From Varroa destructor (lineage: Eukaryota; Arthropoda; Arachnida; Mesostigmata; Varroidae): 64,000 bases of DNA. Shown piece after piece: positions 39,855-52,200 of the stretch. The notes under the pieces were generated by a model that had not been told where the DNA came from, made no database searches, and saw only the letters and a list, made by a program, of their open reading frames with translations. The stretch covers positions 25,861,344-25,925,343 of the forward strand of contig NW_019211454.1 of assembly GCF_002443255.2 (NCBI RefSeq), in the 5' to 3' direction. Each line of letters begins with the position of its first letter. Within the stretch, counting starts at the first letter, position 1. The position numbers and the translations under genes are program-made.

Positions 39855-41219
39855 ACAATGACTAGAGAGACAGGCCATTATACAGCATTTATCTTTATCA
39901 AACTAAGTTAGTAGGCAATGTCTTACTATCTACTTTAAGCGTTTCTTGCGTCGTCTTCTGCTAGCCGACCTTCTGTGTCTCATCTCTACTATCGTTCGCC
40001 TTGAAGTTCCTCTCGATAGTCATTATGCAATCGCTGCTTATTCTTTTCTAGGTGCGATGTCAACATTTGCTACAAACTGGCGTATCTAAGTTAGATATCC
40101 CAAATTCCTTTTCTAACTTGTAGCATTACGTGGCGGACAAATCCTCTTGAATGAAGGACAAAGCCATAGGCCTCGTCGGATTTGCTTGGTAACGTCCTTT
40201 GCAGCTTGACGCAGACCTGCGCTAATGCGCGACTCAACGCGAGCTCTACCGGTGTAAAAAACGAGCGTTCTTTGCTACTGTTAAGCCGTTGCTGTTTCAC
40301 CGACAACTGGGGTATTATGAGATAGTGCACTGTAGATGAGTTAAATTATTTATTATGTTCCGTTACAACGTATACTCTGAATCTGAGATAAGATGAACAC
40401 GCATTTCTGAAATCTCCACAAGGGAACACTTTTGCAGTATTAATCTGTATTTTCAAACATAGCGTGAAAGGTTACCCCGCCTCAGTCCCCAGCATAGAAA
40501 CCAAACAGGAGTATACCTACAGAGTCTACTTATTTTCAGATTCGATTTTATCAATATGTACAGTGGGGAAACCTAGAATTAATACTACAATTGCAAGCTA
40601 CACAACGCATTATTTCTGCTTCCGGTGCTTGAGGAACGGCTTGGTTAAATAATGGACAGTTCAGTCCCATTTAGTCGGAGAGCGAGACAATCTTGCCGAG
40701 TTTAGTGTAGCATAGCAGTACCCGAAGCGCTACTCCTACATCAGCTTAACACACCGTCGCTTTAAATCTTCTTTACTCGCATTTAAATCTGTGTGTGTCG
40801 ACGACAATGATGATTATCACTATTTAATTAACGAGACAAGCCGTAACTACGATTGATAGCGTCACTCTTTCTCCGCTTCTCCTGTCTGTAATTGCTGACG
40901 AACTCCAGTGTTTTGTTGGAAGATAAATGAACGCTTTGCGCACTACAGTCTTAGCGTCGTCAGTCGATGATAAGGAGGCAAACTTCCAAAGGTACTTTGT
41001 CTGTATATCTGCCCGCGCCCAGTGTTCATATAGTGTATGCATACCCACTGTAGTAATCGTACTGACCCTGACCAGCATCAGCGTAACTTCGAGTCCCTCC
41101 GCGCGCCGCGGCTCAGTTGCCTGCTGCATTGGCTACGATCACAGCCAGTATCAGATGCCTGTTCAGCTGTGTTCTTTGCGTGACAGTACTTAGGAGGGGG
41201 AACGTGTAGCGACTGGCCG

Positions 41220-41440
41220 TCTGCATTTAGCGAGCGCGCAGGTCCGCTTCAAATACGTGCCTGCGTCCTCCAGTAACCTCGACGAGTGGGACAAAACTGG
41301 CTGGGCGTAGAGTCATACAAATGCTACGCACCCGTTGAACCTGAATCGGCTCGGCTGGGCTGCCGCCGCCGACACTTCCACCGCTACGGCCGCTGTCGCT
41401 GGCTTCGGAGAGGGCTGCGAGGGGAGAGGGTAGATCAAGG
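41220..41440 (+). promoter_or_regulatory. Alternative reading: plus-strand E74 leader exon or promoter-proximal GC-rich block
   Basis: A GC-rich, CpG-containing block about 600 bp upstream of the first coding exon, ending in TCAAGG|GTAAGT. The donor at 41441 would splice to the acceptor at 41995 across 555 bp. No TATA box is evident upstream, so transcription would begin at a TATA-less promoter or further away. This competes with the minus-strand exon reading. Confidence 0.25.
41227..41414 (-). CDS. Possible terminal coding exon on the minus strand, unrecognised
   Basis: On the minus strand a long pyrimidine tract (CTACCCTCTCCCCTCGCAG) makes a good acceptor, followed by 61 open codons to TAA: ALSEASDSGRSGGSVGGGSP, then AEPIQVQRVRSICMTLRPAS and FVPLVEVTGGRRHVFEADLR. 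Codons are biased to G/C in third position. I do not recognise the protein and see no matching upstream exon. The plus strand of the same block ends in CAAGG|GTAAGT at 41440/41441, a consensus donor, so the block may instead be a GC-rich leader exon of E74 spliced to 41996. Only one of the two readings is likely right. Confidence 0.25.
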
Positions 41441-41995
41441 GTAAGTGGTGTGATTGAACGTGCTGGTGTAAGCCGCACGAGGGATGGTTAGTCCTGTGAG
41501 CGCTTCCCCGCTGAACAGCCAGCGTTGCGCGAGTAACGTTGTGGGGTGGTTACGGATGTGACATTTCAGTAGCCATATTTAACATACAGTGAGAGTTTCA
41601 GCAGCCAGATAGCGAACCACAAGTAAATCTATGCGAAATGGTAGAGGCTCGTGCGACGTATGCCGCAGTACTTGTATACGACGGTTTGCGTCTGCTACGG
41701 CTACTGCCATAACGGTAACGACAGCAGATCACTGGAGATAATACTAGCTAGTCTCAGAGTTCAGTGTCGTGGATCTTTGTCAAGTGAAACCACTTAAAAA
41801 GTGGCAGTGTCTAATACCCGTTCGGACTAGGTATACATGTTCATACATACATGCACAGGCTATAGAAGTGGCGACTTTTCTGCAGACAAAAAATTGCAAC
41901 AGAGTCCTACTACTGTTACTGTGGTGGTTGTTTAGCAAATTTGTGATCGTCACCCGTTAGCTGTGTATGTATAGTGGTGATTTGTTTGACTTCAG

Positions 41996-42340
41996 ATAAC
42001 TAAACCGAAACAAGAGTGCAGATTGACTGACGAGCGCACCTCGCGGATTATTAAATGGGTGCAGTCAGTGTGGACTTAACTCGGCTATTGTTAGCGGCAA
42101 CTGTCGGGAATAAGTTGAGAATGGCCGCCGAGCAGGTGGTGCCTGACCAAAGTCCGAATTCGGACGCCGACTCGATGCTGTCATCGGGCGAAGAGAGCGA
42201 AAACGAGGTGCTTGACCTGCACATTGACAGGTCGCGCTCTCCGGCTAGCTCACCGTCACCACCCCCACGAAGGGCGCCGTCGCTCATCTCGTCCGATCCT
42301 AAGAGGACAACCTTCAAGAAGTCTCTAATGAAACGATATT
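41996..42340 (+). CDS. Eip74EF: E74 first coding exon with short leader (coding from 42055)
   Basis: Coding starts at ATG 42055, immediately preceded by an in-frame TAA at 42052-42054, so no longer reading frame is possible in this exon. The context at -3 is T; a second ATG at 42121 (residue 23) has A at -3 and G at +4 and may be the real start. Residues 23-95 hold an acidic stretch ([15 protein letters not shown]), an [14 protein letters not shown]er/Pro segment and a basic end (FKKSLMKRY). The donor at 42341 is GTAAGT, near consensus. A pyrimidine-rich acceptor (TTTGTTTGACTTCAG) ends at 41995, so the exon probably begins at 41996 and is preceded by an upstream leader exon. Support for belonging to E74 is the exact phase fit with the next exon; I do not recognise the N-terminus itself, so it could be an isoform-specific start. 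Confidence 0.68.
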
Positions 42341-45300
42341 GTAAGTTCGTTGTCTTTATAATGGCACATTGTATTCCATAGATAGATACATGAAAGTTGA
42401 CACTACCAAAGGCACCGTTGCTCATCGATCATCTGCTATACCCCAACTGATGCTATTAACAATTTATTACTATTATTATTATTATTATCTGTATTAGATT
42501 ATAGCAAAAGTTTAGGAACAGCATTCGCGATTGTCAGCAAGTGGTCTGCCCTCGATTCTTCTCTAATAATTAATATCTACATGCACATACGCCTATATAT
42601 ATTTGCGTGTGTCTGTGTGTGTGTGTGTGCCTGTGTGTGAGTGTATGTGTATATAGTTGCAGAGAGAAAAGGGCGGTATGCAGAGTTGAGGCAGTTTTAC
42701 CTCTTTGGCTTTTTCAACTCCCTCCCCACTGGGTAGCTGCCTGAAAACTTTGTCCTCAGCTTCGTCCTGTTTATTACGAAGGAGATATAGTATTTATAGA
42801 ATTATTATTGTCGTTGTACGAGTAGTAGCAGTGATAGTAGTAGGTAGAGCACAGTCCTTCCTCGTGGATTAAGCATCTTCGGCGTTGGCCCTCCTCTTTG
42901 TGAGTTGCTTGGCAATTCCCTTCCTCGTGGCGCTGCTATGGCAGCGGCATCATGCCGCTTGCCTGCTCTCAGACGCTTAGATTGCCGTGGCAGTGGTAGC
43001 AGCGAGTTCCGCCAGAGCATCGGTGCTATCGTATCCGTTTGCTGGCTGCTGATGCTGTTGCTACATGAGAGTCTTCCACGCTTCCGTGTCTTCTGACGCC
43101 TGTCTGCCTGTGTGTCTATCTGCCTGCCTGCTTTCGCTTACCTGCCCTAGGAATGCACACGCTTTTCTCTCCTGCGGCACACCGAGAAAAAGAAGAGCTT
43201 TTTTTCGACGTGCCGTGGCGGCTGCTGCTGCTATTGCCGTCACTGGTGTTGCCTCCGTCACAACGAGGAATCGAACAGCCGTGGAGAGAGGAGTCGCTCA
43301 GCCAACAAACGCACTGTTACCCTGCTGCTGCGGGTGCTGTTAGCCAGCGAGCAAGCTGAACGGCGCTACCGCCTTACTCTCTGGGTCAATGGCACGGCGC
43401 GTTTCAAGGCCAGTCTCGCGCATGCTCCGGAGGGCCTACGGTGCTCCTTTCGGGCCCCACAATGCTAGTCGATATTGTACGGCAACGGCGACCGTCGCGG
43501 TGACTGGTCTCTTAGGAAATGGGCGAGGGCTGACACGAGTCTCTAACCCCTTCCCTAATGCAGCGGGGTGGGGGGATCAAGGGGCAGAGAGAAGAGAATG
43601 AGGGAGCGCCTTAGGGATGCGGACATACTTTGCTAGCAGCAGTAGGAGGGTAGAAGAATGTTAGACCCGTACTCCTCCTTCTCGCGGCAAGCATACGAGA
43701 TGTGGTTCGGTTTATAAGACTTGGAGCACAACCTCAAGTTGGACAAATGGAAGGGCTAGGGAGTGCGAGTGGCTTTAAGGGATACTGGAAAGATTGATTG
43801 GGAGGCATCGCTGTATTGGGAAGAAGCGAATAAGAAAAGAGCCTGTCGTCCGGTTACTCCTTACCCGTTCCAGGAAGCCTGCCCACCGAGGCTCCAAGCG
43901 GAGTGGTCGGCGTATGGCGCGATCTTGCTTTTACGATTCCACTTTTTGTGGCCGTTTCTAAAGCCCACCAACTCTTGGAGGACAACCAATCCAAGCGGCG
44001 TTCTAAGGGAACGGTCGCTTGGTGGAGCGGGTGGGCAAATGACGACCGGAAAAGCGCTAGCCCATAACAGACGGAGTGCCTTAGGTAGTGGTCGCTGGTT
44101 GATCCTCCACACACTATCGTCGCGTGAGCTAGTACAGCTTGCCAGCGCACAGAAAAGAAGAAAGGCCAATCCGTTGGAAACGGACTCGAAGAGTAGCTCG
44201 TATCTAAACGCTGAGAGACGGCAATGGCGTTACCTACGCAGTCGTTCATCCATTCGCTAAATCGACTCAACCTGAGCTGAGTCGCGTCGAAAATTACTGC
44301 GGAAACATAGTTCGAAGTATACTGACTTAGATTGGGGTGAGTTGGCACTGCTTAGTTGCGTGAAAGTAGCGACAGACGCGCAGGTTGGTCGGTGGGTTGG
44401 TAGGCGCTCGCTAGGGACAGCTAGACGAGAGCGAAGTAGAGAGAAAGAAATGGTCCTTACATACATACGTAGGTGGATAGGTCGCTTTGACTTGGCAGCC
44501 CTTTTTCAAGCCTTAGCGTTCTTCTCCTATAACCCAGTTTACAAGAGCCTGATCGTCCAGCGCCAGCCTTGGAGCTGTGGTGAATAGTGCTGCGTCTGTT
44601 GTTGCTTTCGCTGGACAGACGTTTAGAAAGTTGAAGTAGGGAAACTGGTTGCCTGACAGCCAGCAGGCATTCTGAGAAGCGCTCTCCTTTGCGACGACGA
44701 TAGAAGTCGTCGTTATGGCGGTGGCGGTGATGGTAGTCTTAACCAAGCATTACTCACCTCGCTCACTGCCTCTCAGGACGAACTCACCTGGTAGTTGCGT
44801 CCTTAGCAGTACTGCAACCCACCTGGGGTGCAGTACTGCTAAGGAGCTGGGGTGCTCCCTCGGGAGGAACAGCCTGAGCTCCTGGCTTATTCCTGCTGTC
44901 GCTGCTGCTGTTACTTCTTATCTGCGGGATGCTCCCCGGGGCTATTACAAATGGCTCTCACAGCCGACAGACAGACATTAGGAGGTGGACTCCCTGACTG
45001 ACTGGCTGGCTGGCTAGCAAGCAATAACAACCAGCGAATAGTTGAACCCAACAGCCAAAGTATGGGTCGTAGCATTGCATGCAAGAAAAGGAAACGAACA
45101 GACAGATACAGCTTTAAGCAGTGAGAGAAACAGCTATAGAAAACTTAGCCCCATAACATCCTGAATCACCTCCGAGACCAATTCACAGTCCAGAGATGTA
45201 TGAGAGCAGAGGCAGGCGAGTAAACGAAAACGCCCCGCACCAACACGTACCTATACATGCATACACATACTAGCGGCGGTCAGTCAATCGGCGGCCCTCA

Positions 45301-48300
45301 TTACAATTTTTATCACGAGACAGACATAATGGTGCAATGTACTTTCTACAGAGGTCGAGGCAGTGATACTAATCGTCAATTTTGTACTTGCAGATACGTG
45401 GTTTGTATTTGTAAAAGTGGCAAATAAAAATGAGCAATGAAGAACTGCTTATAGGTGTGCTCCAGTCTATAACTCTTGTATAAATTTAATGTATATATGC
45501 AGTGGTCTATGTATGTTCGACTTGGCATCGAGATGGACGGCGACCACGTGTCGTAGTCCTTGGACGCTCATGCGAGCTTCCTGGTTGGCCGTTGGACGAC
45601 GGTTGGAAGTTTGGCGAGTCTCCATGACCCAGTTCCTTCTCCAGCATGAGCAACGGTCGTATAGTGGGACTGACGGATCGACAAAGAAGCAGGTTGCTTG
45701 CCATTAACTGTTGACTGTAATCTAGCAATTATCCAGGTACCCGCGCTGTCCATTTGCCGTCGTCATCATCGGCTAGCTTGTTCGTTCGTTCATTCGCTCG
45801 CTGTCGCCTAGAGGATTATATAAGTCGAAAGCGCATACTAGCACAATCAGCGGCAGCACCGAATGACGCGGCGGCAGCAGTCGACGCGATTTAGCCGACA
45901 GCCAGCCAGGAAAATGCTGATGGTGCTCACTTTCCTTATAGCGGCATCAACAGCAGGACAGTAACAGACCGACAAATCGCGCGCTTATATTATTACCAGC
46001 ATCACGAATATCACTACCAACTACCACGGCAGACTTCTGGTGCCAAGATGTGTGTCAAGACCAACTAACAGTAGTGGCTCGTCTAACTGCCGCTGCCGCT
46101 GTTGTCGCCAGTGTTGCGTTGTTGCAAGCAGCAGTAACGGCCCCCGCCCCCGCCGATACGCACGGTACCCGTGCCACGCTAGATCAACTATTGACGATAT
46201 TACTAGTGCAATGCAAATACTATTAATAGATTGTTCTCGCTTAATCGTTTGAGTACCTTTATGGCAAACGGTCCCGCTGCTGCTACTGCGGCGGCATCTA
46301 AGGCCGCAGCCCAACGTCGGCAACGCCGCCAGCTGAAGTAAGGTTGAACGTCGAAAATACGATGAAACGGGTCCAAAGTTAGCATCCCTTCAATAACTTT
46401 TGACTTTGCTGCTATATGAAGAGCGAGCGAAGCTGCATAAAAGTAGGTGCAAGAATAAATAGTCGTTTATGACATTGTAGCTGCTGTCATCACCGGCGCA
46501 ACACAACAATACGCACGCATTCGCATAAAAGCGTTCATGGCGCCAATTAAATGGGGTTAAACAAACGCCATGCAAAACCGACAACTCGACTCATGACCGT
46601 CGAGTTTGCAATGCGGAGCCTGTGCAAAGAGACTTCGCTTGTGAGCGTTCTTCATAGCGCCGTAGCAATAGGCACAACGGCAGCAGATCGCTAGGCCCTT
46701 AGCTGTTCAGGTTCATGCAGGACGCGATTTCAGTCCAACGGACAGTCAATTTACGTATGCAATTCTAGTCGCAAGGAATGTGATAAATCCACGACGGCTG
46801 GTCGTTCCCATGTCAGTCAACCATCGTTCGGGCCGTCATCCTCGTCGCTACCGCCGCCGCCTAGTATCGAACAAGTCAACAGCAACCACTGCAAATGGAC
46901 GGACCTGAGCTAATAGTAGCCGATGATCCGTCTGTCCAGCAGCAGGGGGCCTCTCCCCCTCTGACTGTGCGTGCTCCATTATACGCCGATGACCGGATTC
47001 GGTAGCAGCAGACAACAATGTTGGCTGAGGATATCTGTTCGGGCAATGCTGTATCCGTTCACACGCCTCCGTTGAACGTCCCGTTTAGGATGCTCATACC
47101 GAATTGAAATCTAACGAGCTATATAGTAGCGAGCCTGACTGCTACGAGCGAATGCTGACTGCATGCACAAGTTTAATTAAAAATACTCATTCTATCTAAA
47201 ATGGGCCTTTCTTCATACCTTTACTTACTATAAGCGTTACCACTGTCTATGCTGAATCATCGCTTGTACTTCAAAATGACAACAACTAACTTCGTGTACA
47301 ATGAAATAGAATTACGACACTGTCTCACGTTGAAGTCCGAGACTAAACGCATACATATAGCGGTTCTATATAGATACTATACATATCACAGGATCCGTGA
47401 TATCGCTAGCTACACAGTCAGTCTTCACCAGCGCCAACGTCGCCATGTGACGATGATGATGTAAAAGGAAAACACTGACGGTTAGTTGATGCGTGCGGAA
47501 ACGCGGAAAGCGAAGCTGGCTCGTCCGTTGCCGTCGCCACTGCCGCTGTTCTAGCTTTGCGTAGTATCGTGCTGATGTTCAGCTGCAACGGCTATGACGA
47601 CTACGATCCGGACTCTGCACGAATGCTGCGATCGCTTTGGCGCTAGTGTTGCTAATGCTGATGGCGGTGGGTAGGCGACGACGCTGTCGAGCTTTCATAA
47701 CCGCCGCTGCCGCCGTTACAACAGCGGCGGCAGCAGCAGCAGCAGCAGTAAACAAGAGCTGCGGCCGCTAAAGCTTTCGTCACTGGCGTCAGTGCTGTGC
47801 GCGGCGCGAGGTTCACAAGCGGCACTCTAGTTGCGGCTGCTGCTGCTGCCGCCGCCGTAACGAACGCCAGTCGCTGCAGCATTGCGCGAGCTGTTCGGGT
47901 CTCCTGTGAGTCGCAGTACTCAACAACAACAACAGCCACCGTCAGTGTCATAGGCGTTGCGCAGTGGCCATCGACCAGCAGTCACTTGGTCATACGCAAC
48001 GGCTCAGAGAGCAACCAAACAAGCAATTTTCAATAGCACTTCTTCAACTGCTTGCTTAACTCTTTTATCGTCGTCGTCTTGTGCAAAGGGATTAGTGTCT
48101 GCCTTCAGAAGCGACACGACACAGTCACCGATCCAGCAGCCGGTTTCGAAAACGTAAGCACAGGCCAAGACGATGATGACGGCAGTGATGACTACTGCAG
48201 TAACAAGCGAAACGAACCGGCCGACGGACCAACTATTCGCAGGTCAAGCAAAGCAAAGCAGCTATCAGTTGTTCGTCAATCAGTTCGTCAAGCATCGCAG

Positions 48301-49179
48301 TAACGGCGGTCAAGGCGGCGGCAGTAGCAGCAGCAGCGTCGGCATCCACTATAACTGTGACAACAGTAGCAACGGCCAGCCAAAACGACCAGTCACTTTC
48401 TGCTTCTTCTTCATCGAGCTCCACAGCGGCCACCCAGCTAAAAATGATTGCTCGGATCATTTTTAGCAAAAAAAATTTGGAGCTATTTATAGGCAATACA
48501 TAAATACGCAATGCAGGCACGTTCACAGTGGCTGACCGGCGCGGATGTGTAAGTACAAAAAAGCATAGCATGGGTACAATGAATTGTTATGTAAGATATG
48601 GCGTTCGAACGCATTGGCCTAAGGTGAGAGGAAGCACGGAAGCTTTCGAAAAGCTGCGATCGTAGTCACTCATATACATCATTTTCTAATGATTTTCATG
48701 TAAGACATATTTGAACTTCGTTATTGTAGGTAAACAAAGTACGATTCATATCAACTATCATGCTATCCATGCACCTAAATTCGTGCCATTAGCATGCCAT
48801 TAGTGCCTTTTCGCACATAGAGCAACTGGAACAGGATACTCTGAAAAACATAACTTAACAGTTTATCTAAAGATTTAATTATTCATTCGCAGTTGATGGC
48901 GGAGATCTTTCCCGATCCCATAACCGACACAAGCATCAGGCTGCGGTGGATTCGGACTCGAAAAACGCCCTTCTCGTGCACAGCCTCATGCTCCAACAGC
49001 AGCAGCAACAGCACCAGCAGCAATTCATGGCTGGAACCGGTCTCTCCTCACTGCCGCCTTCACCCGCCGACTCAGGAGTATCTGATGTCGATTCATCATC
49101 CGGCCACCTCTCAACTGACGAGGCCGCCAAAACATCAGGGGTGTCACCCTCATCGTCATCATCATCATCGTCATCGTCA

Positions 49180-49220
<41 letters not shown>

Positions 49221-52200
49221 GTCTTCCACCTCTTCTCCTCCTTCTTCAACATTAACAACAGCAGCGACTTCATCCCGCTTGCATGGAGACCTCGGTGGTA
49301 CGAAGGCTTTTCTTCTTCCATTATTATGATTGTCGCATCAGTGAACTGCAGCTCCAATTAACAGTCTATTTGTACCAGTTCGTGTAGCTACGTGTCTATA
49401 CATAGATGGGTTAACTTGTTTATTGCATGCATTTTTCCGACCATCGTCGATACAGACGGATGACTCACTCTTAAGTTGGTACGCTGATGCAAGCAGCCGT
49501 TGTATATCGCATCAGCGCAAACTACGTTAAACTCTAGAATAATAGTAAACATCATCTTCATCACTCCCCACCGTCACCATCATCGTGGTCATTGGTGCAG
49601 TGTGTATTCGTGGCGTGTGTACGTAGACAATTCGCAAGAGTTCGTCACTGCTTGTCCAAACAACAACTGACTGCTAGCTCGTCGCTAGCATAACAGCTGT
49701 ATGGCTATACGATACAGTATCATAGATAGATTGAACTGTACGGTTGCTTCGTTACCTCAACGATGCCACAAATTACTTTACGATCAGAATTTGACCGTGA
49801 ACGGACGCTGATATACTAGCCAACACTGTAGTAATACGCTTGGCAAATTTGAAATCGTAGAGACCAAATATGAGTTTTTCTCCAACACTTCTAGACGGCA
49901 TGTGCGTTAAGTGGAGGCTTCGATATTTGTTGTACTAATAATAATAACATTATATACTCAAAAATTCACTGTAGCCGCATCGCCCTGAGGAGGGACGATG
50001 ATAACGATTATGCAATGGCCCCGTCAATAGCATTGACGGACAACGATGCTGTTCATAACTAACTATAACCATTGTGTCCTGCTGCTGACAATGCAACGAG
50101 GTGCTACCACTGTAGGGTCCTTATCACGTTCATAATCGACCCGTCCCTTCGTGGTCTTGTTGTTACTCGTCGTCCCCTTCTAGTGCTTGCTATCGCCATC
50201 CTGAATTCATGGCAGCGACCTGAGTAATCGTTCTACCCTCACCATCGCTGCTGTTACGCCTGGCTAACAGTAGCAGTTGTAGCGCAGAACCAACCGCGAT
50301 GGCGCACTCGGTAGCGTGTTTACCTGCTAAACTTACCTAAGCGACATGTGGTGGTGCAGGTTCAAATCCCAGCGTGGCCACTGGCAACAATCGAATGTTG
50401 TCGCTACAACCACATACACTTAGATATATATTTCCACGTTGGTTGCGTTAACTGGGCGCTGCCATTCGTCGCTGACGCTTCGTTGTGGCACAGTTGCCAA
50501 TGGCTGCTAATGGTATTGCGGGACTCCGAAATGGGACTATTGCATAATCGACCCAACGAGAAGTAACAGCGCCAGCGTTGCGGCCGCTGAGAACGCTGAA
50601 GCACTGCCAACAGCAGCAGCAGCAGCAGCAGCAGCGGCAGTGGCAACCGGCAACGCTTTTGCAACAATAGCGCGTCGTTGCCGGTTGCTGCAGCAACTAA
50701 AACACCGAACAGTCACCGGACGCAACGCAACATGGCGATATGGAACGAACGCGTTGCATTACAGCCGCAAAGCTGCTGAGGAGATATATATATAGAGAGA
50801 GAGAAAACGGTGATTATGAGGATACTGTTTATGTTATTTCGTCAGTGGTAATGACTTTGAACTTGGAAGTCAACAACAAATTAAACAACAATTTCTCGGT
50901 GCCCTGAGCACACGGTTGTAGCGCTTCAAGCAAACGGGCCGCCACCGTGCCGGTGACCCAATAGTTGCCCGCGTAGGCGCTCACTATGATCGCACGGAGC
51001 CGCTATGATGCCGCCCCGCCAAACATTTTCGTCATGGTTTACTTGAAATTTGCTCCAACTGATATCAGTCCAATATTTCGACATTTCCGATCCGCTTCAC
51101 CTGTCTGTTCTTTCTTGAAAATTTATGTGCGACCATATGCTGCTGTCGGCGATCCCATTTCTGCAGACGATCACATATCGTCATCGCCAAAAACAACGAC
51201 ATTGCGTAGCTATTTCCAGTAGTTTTTGTCGTGACATACCGCAGACGGGTCACTTAATCACCTATTTACTCTCGACTCGGTCGCTAGCGTCGCCATGTTG
51301 ACGGACAATAGACGGAAGCAGTAAACCGCCTACGTCAAGTGTCTACCGCCAGCTTGGGGGTCGGCCGTCACTGCGCTGTAAATGATGCTGGCGACTGCGA
51401 GATTTCTGCCCGTCGCAACGGCTGATAGGAAGCCGTGGCACACAGTAGCGCTCACTGAGAGCGCGGTACAGAGTGGGGTCACAAGGTGAGTTGCCGCCGT
51501 TGCTGCTATTTCGCACATTGATTGGATCGAAGTTCAACCTCCTTGTCATCATCGTCGCCGCCGTCGTCGGCGCTACTGCCAAAATGGCTAGGGCTGCATC
51601 GGCCGATCCCTGGTCGAAATCTGATAGGAGAACGACGCTGTCTGGACAGCTATTCCGAGTTCGTATTCGCTGAATGTAGATGTGTGCGTATGTGCGTGCT
51701 TGAGTACGGGAATCAAACAACAGGGTGTAAGGGCATCGCGTATGACAGCATTCAGTGTGGAAATAGAAAGAAACGTCGTAGAGACCACAGCATCAGGGGA
51801 GCATACCAACCCGGCTTTATTTAGTATTCCCGTTCAAGTGAGATGTTAGCAAGCTGACAAAATTGAGAGAAACGTGGAGAAAGATTGGTGGAAAGCTACG
51901 CCACTTCTGGATGGATCCGTAATGGCACTCTCTTTTCCTTTTCTTTGTATCCATTTTCCTATCTTTCCTCTGTTTACTAGGCAAACACCAGGTTCAACAA
52001 GTTGGATTAAGAGCCTGCTGGCGATAGTGGTCACACTGAAAATGAATTCTTCTAATTAATAAACAAAGCGCTATCTCGTCTCTCCTCTTCAGTTACGTAT
52101 ACGAGACGAAAAGGTAGAGTAAGAACGCACGGGCGTTGGCCTATATCATACTATGCTATAGATGGCTAAAAAACAAGCGAGGAACCGATGAGCGTGCTCA

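Larger units (their letters stand above)
30229..41219. other. No supported gene; probable long intron upstream of E74 coding exons
   Basis: It holds an A19 run at 30836, TG repeats at 32.44 and 34.24 kb, CAG repeats at 33.18 and 33.9 kb, a TA run at 39.83 kb and the weak tRNA-Ser-like element at 39.64 kb. Many short frames on both strands overlap GC-rich imperfect triplet sequence (33.5-38.2 kb) and look like shadows of low complexity. Confidence 0.5.
42341..48892 (+). other. Eip74EF: E74 intron 1
   Basis: About 6.55 kb between a GTAAGT donor and an acceptor reading TTCATTCGCAG. It contains ATT and TG microsatellites (42470-42656), GC-rich stretches around 43.0-44.6 kb with several overlapping chance reading frames, a near-perfect hairpin (44801-44844), a candidate TATA promoter with a signal-peptide-like frame (45817-45960), CAG/GCC clusters near 47.7 kb, and a second hairpin (48417-48484). 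Apart from the low-confidence candidate at 45.8-46.2 kb I see no supported gene. Confidence 0.7.

Noticed and set aside
43763..44348. 165-codon plus and 164-codon minus frames overlapping each other
   Set aside because: Mutual shadows in GC-rich intron DNA; no domain on either strand.
46261..46341. Ala/Arg-rich frame [13 protein letters not shown]... ending at a GTAAGG
   Set aside because: Low-complexity composition with no acceptor or partner exon; likely chance.
48936..49229. Minus-strand frame rich in Asp
   Set aside because: It is the complement of the E74 poly-Ser coding repeat.
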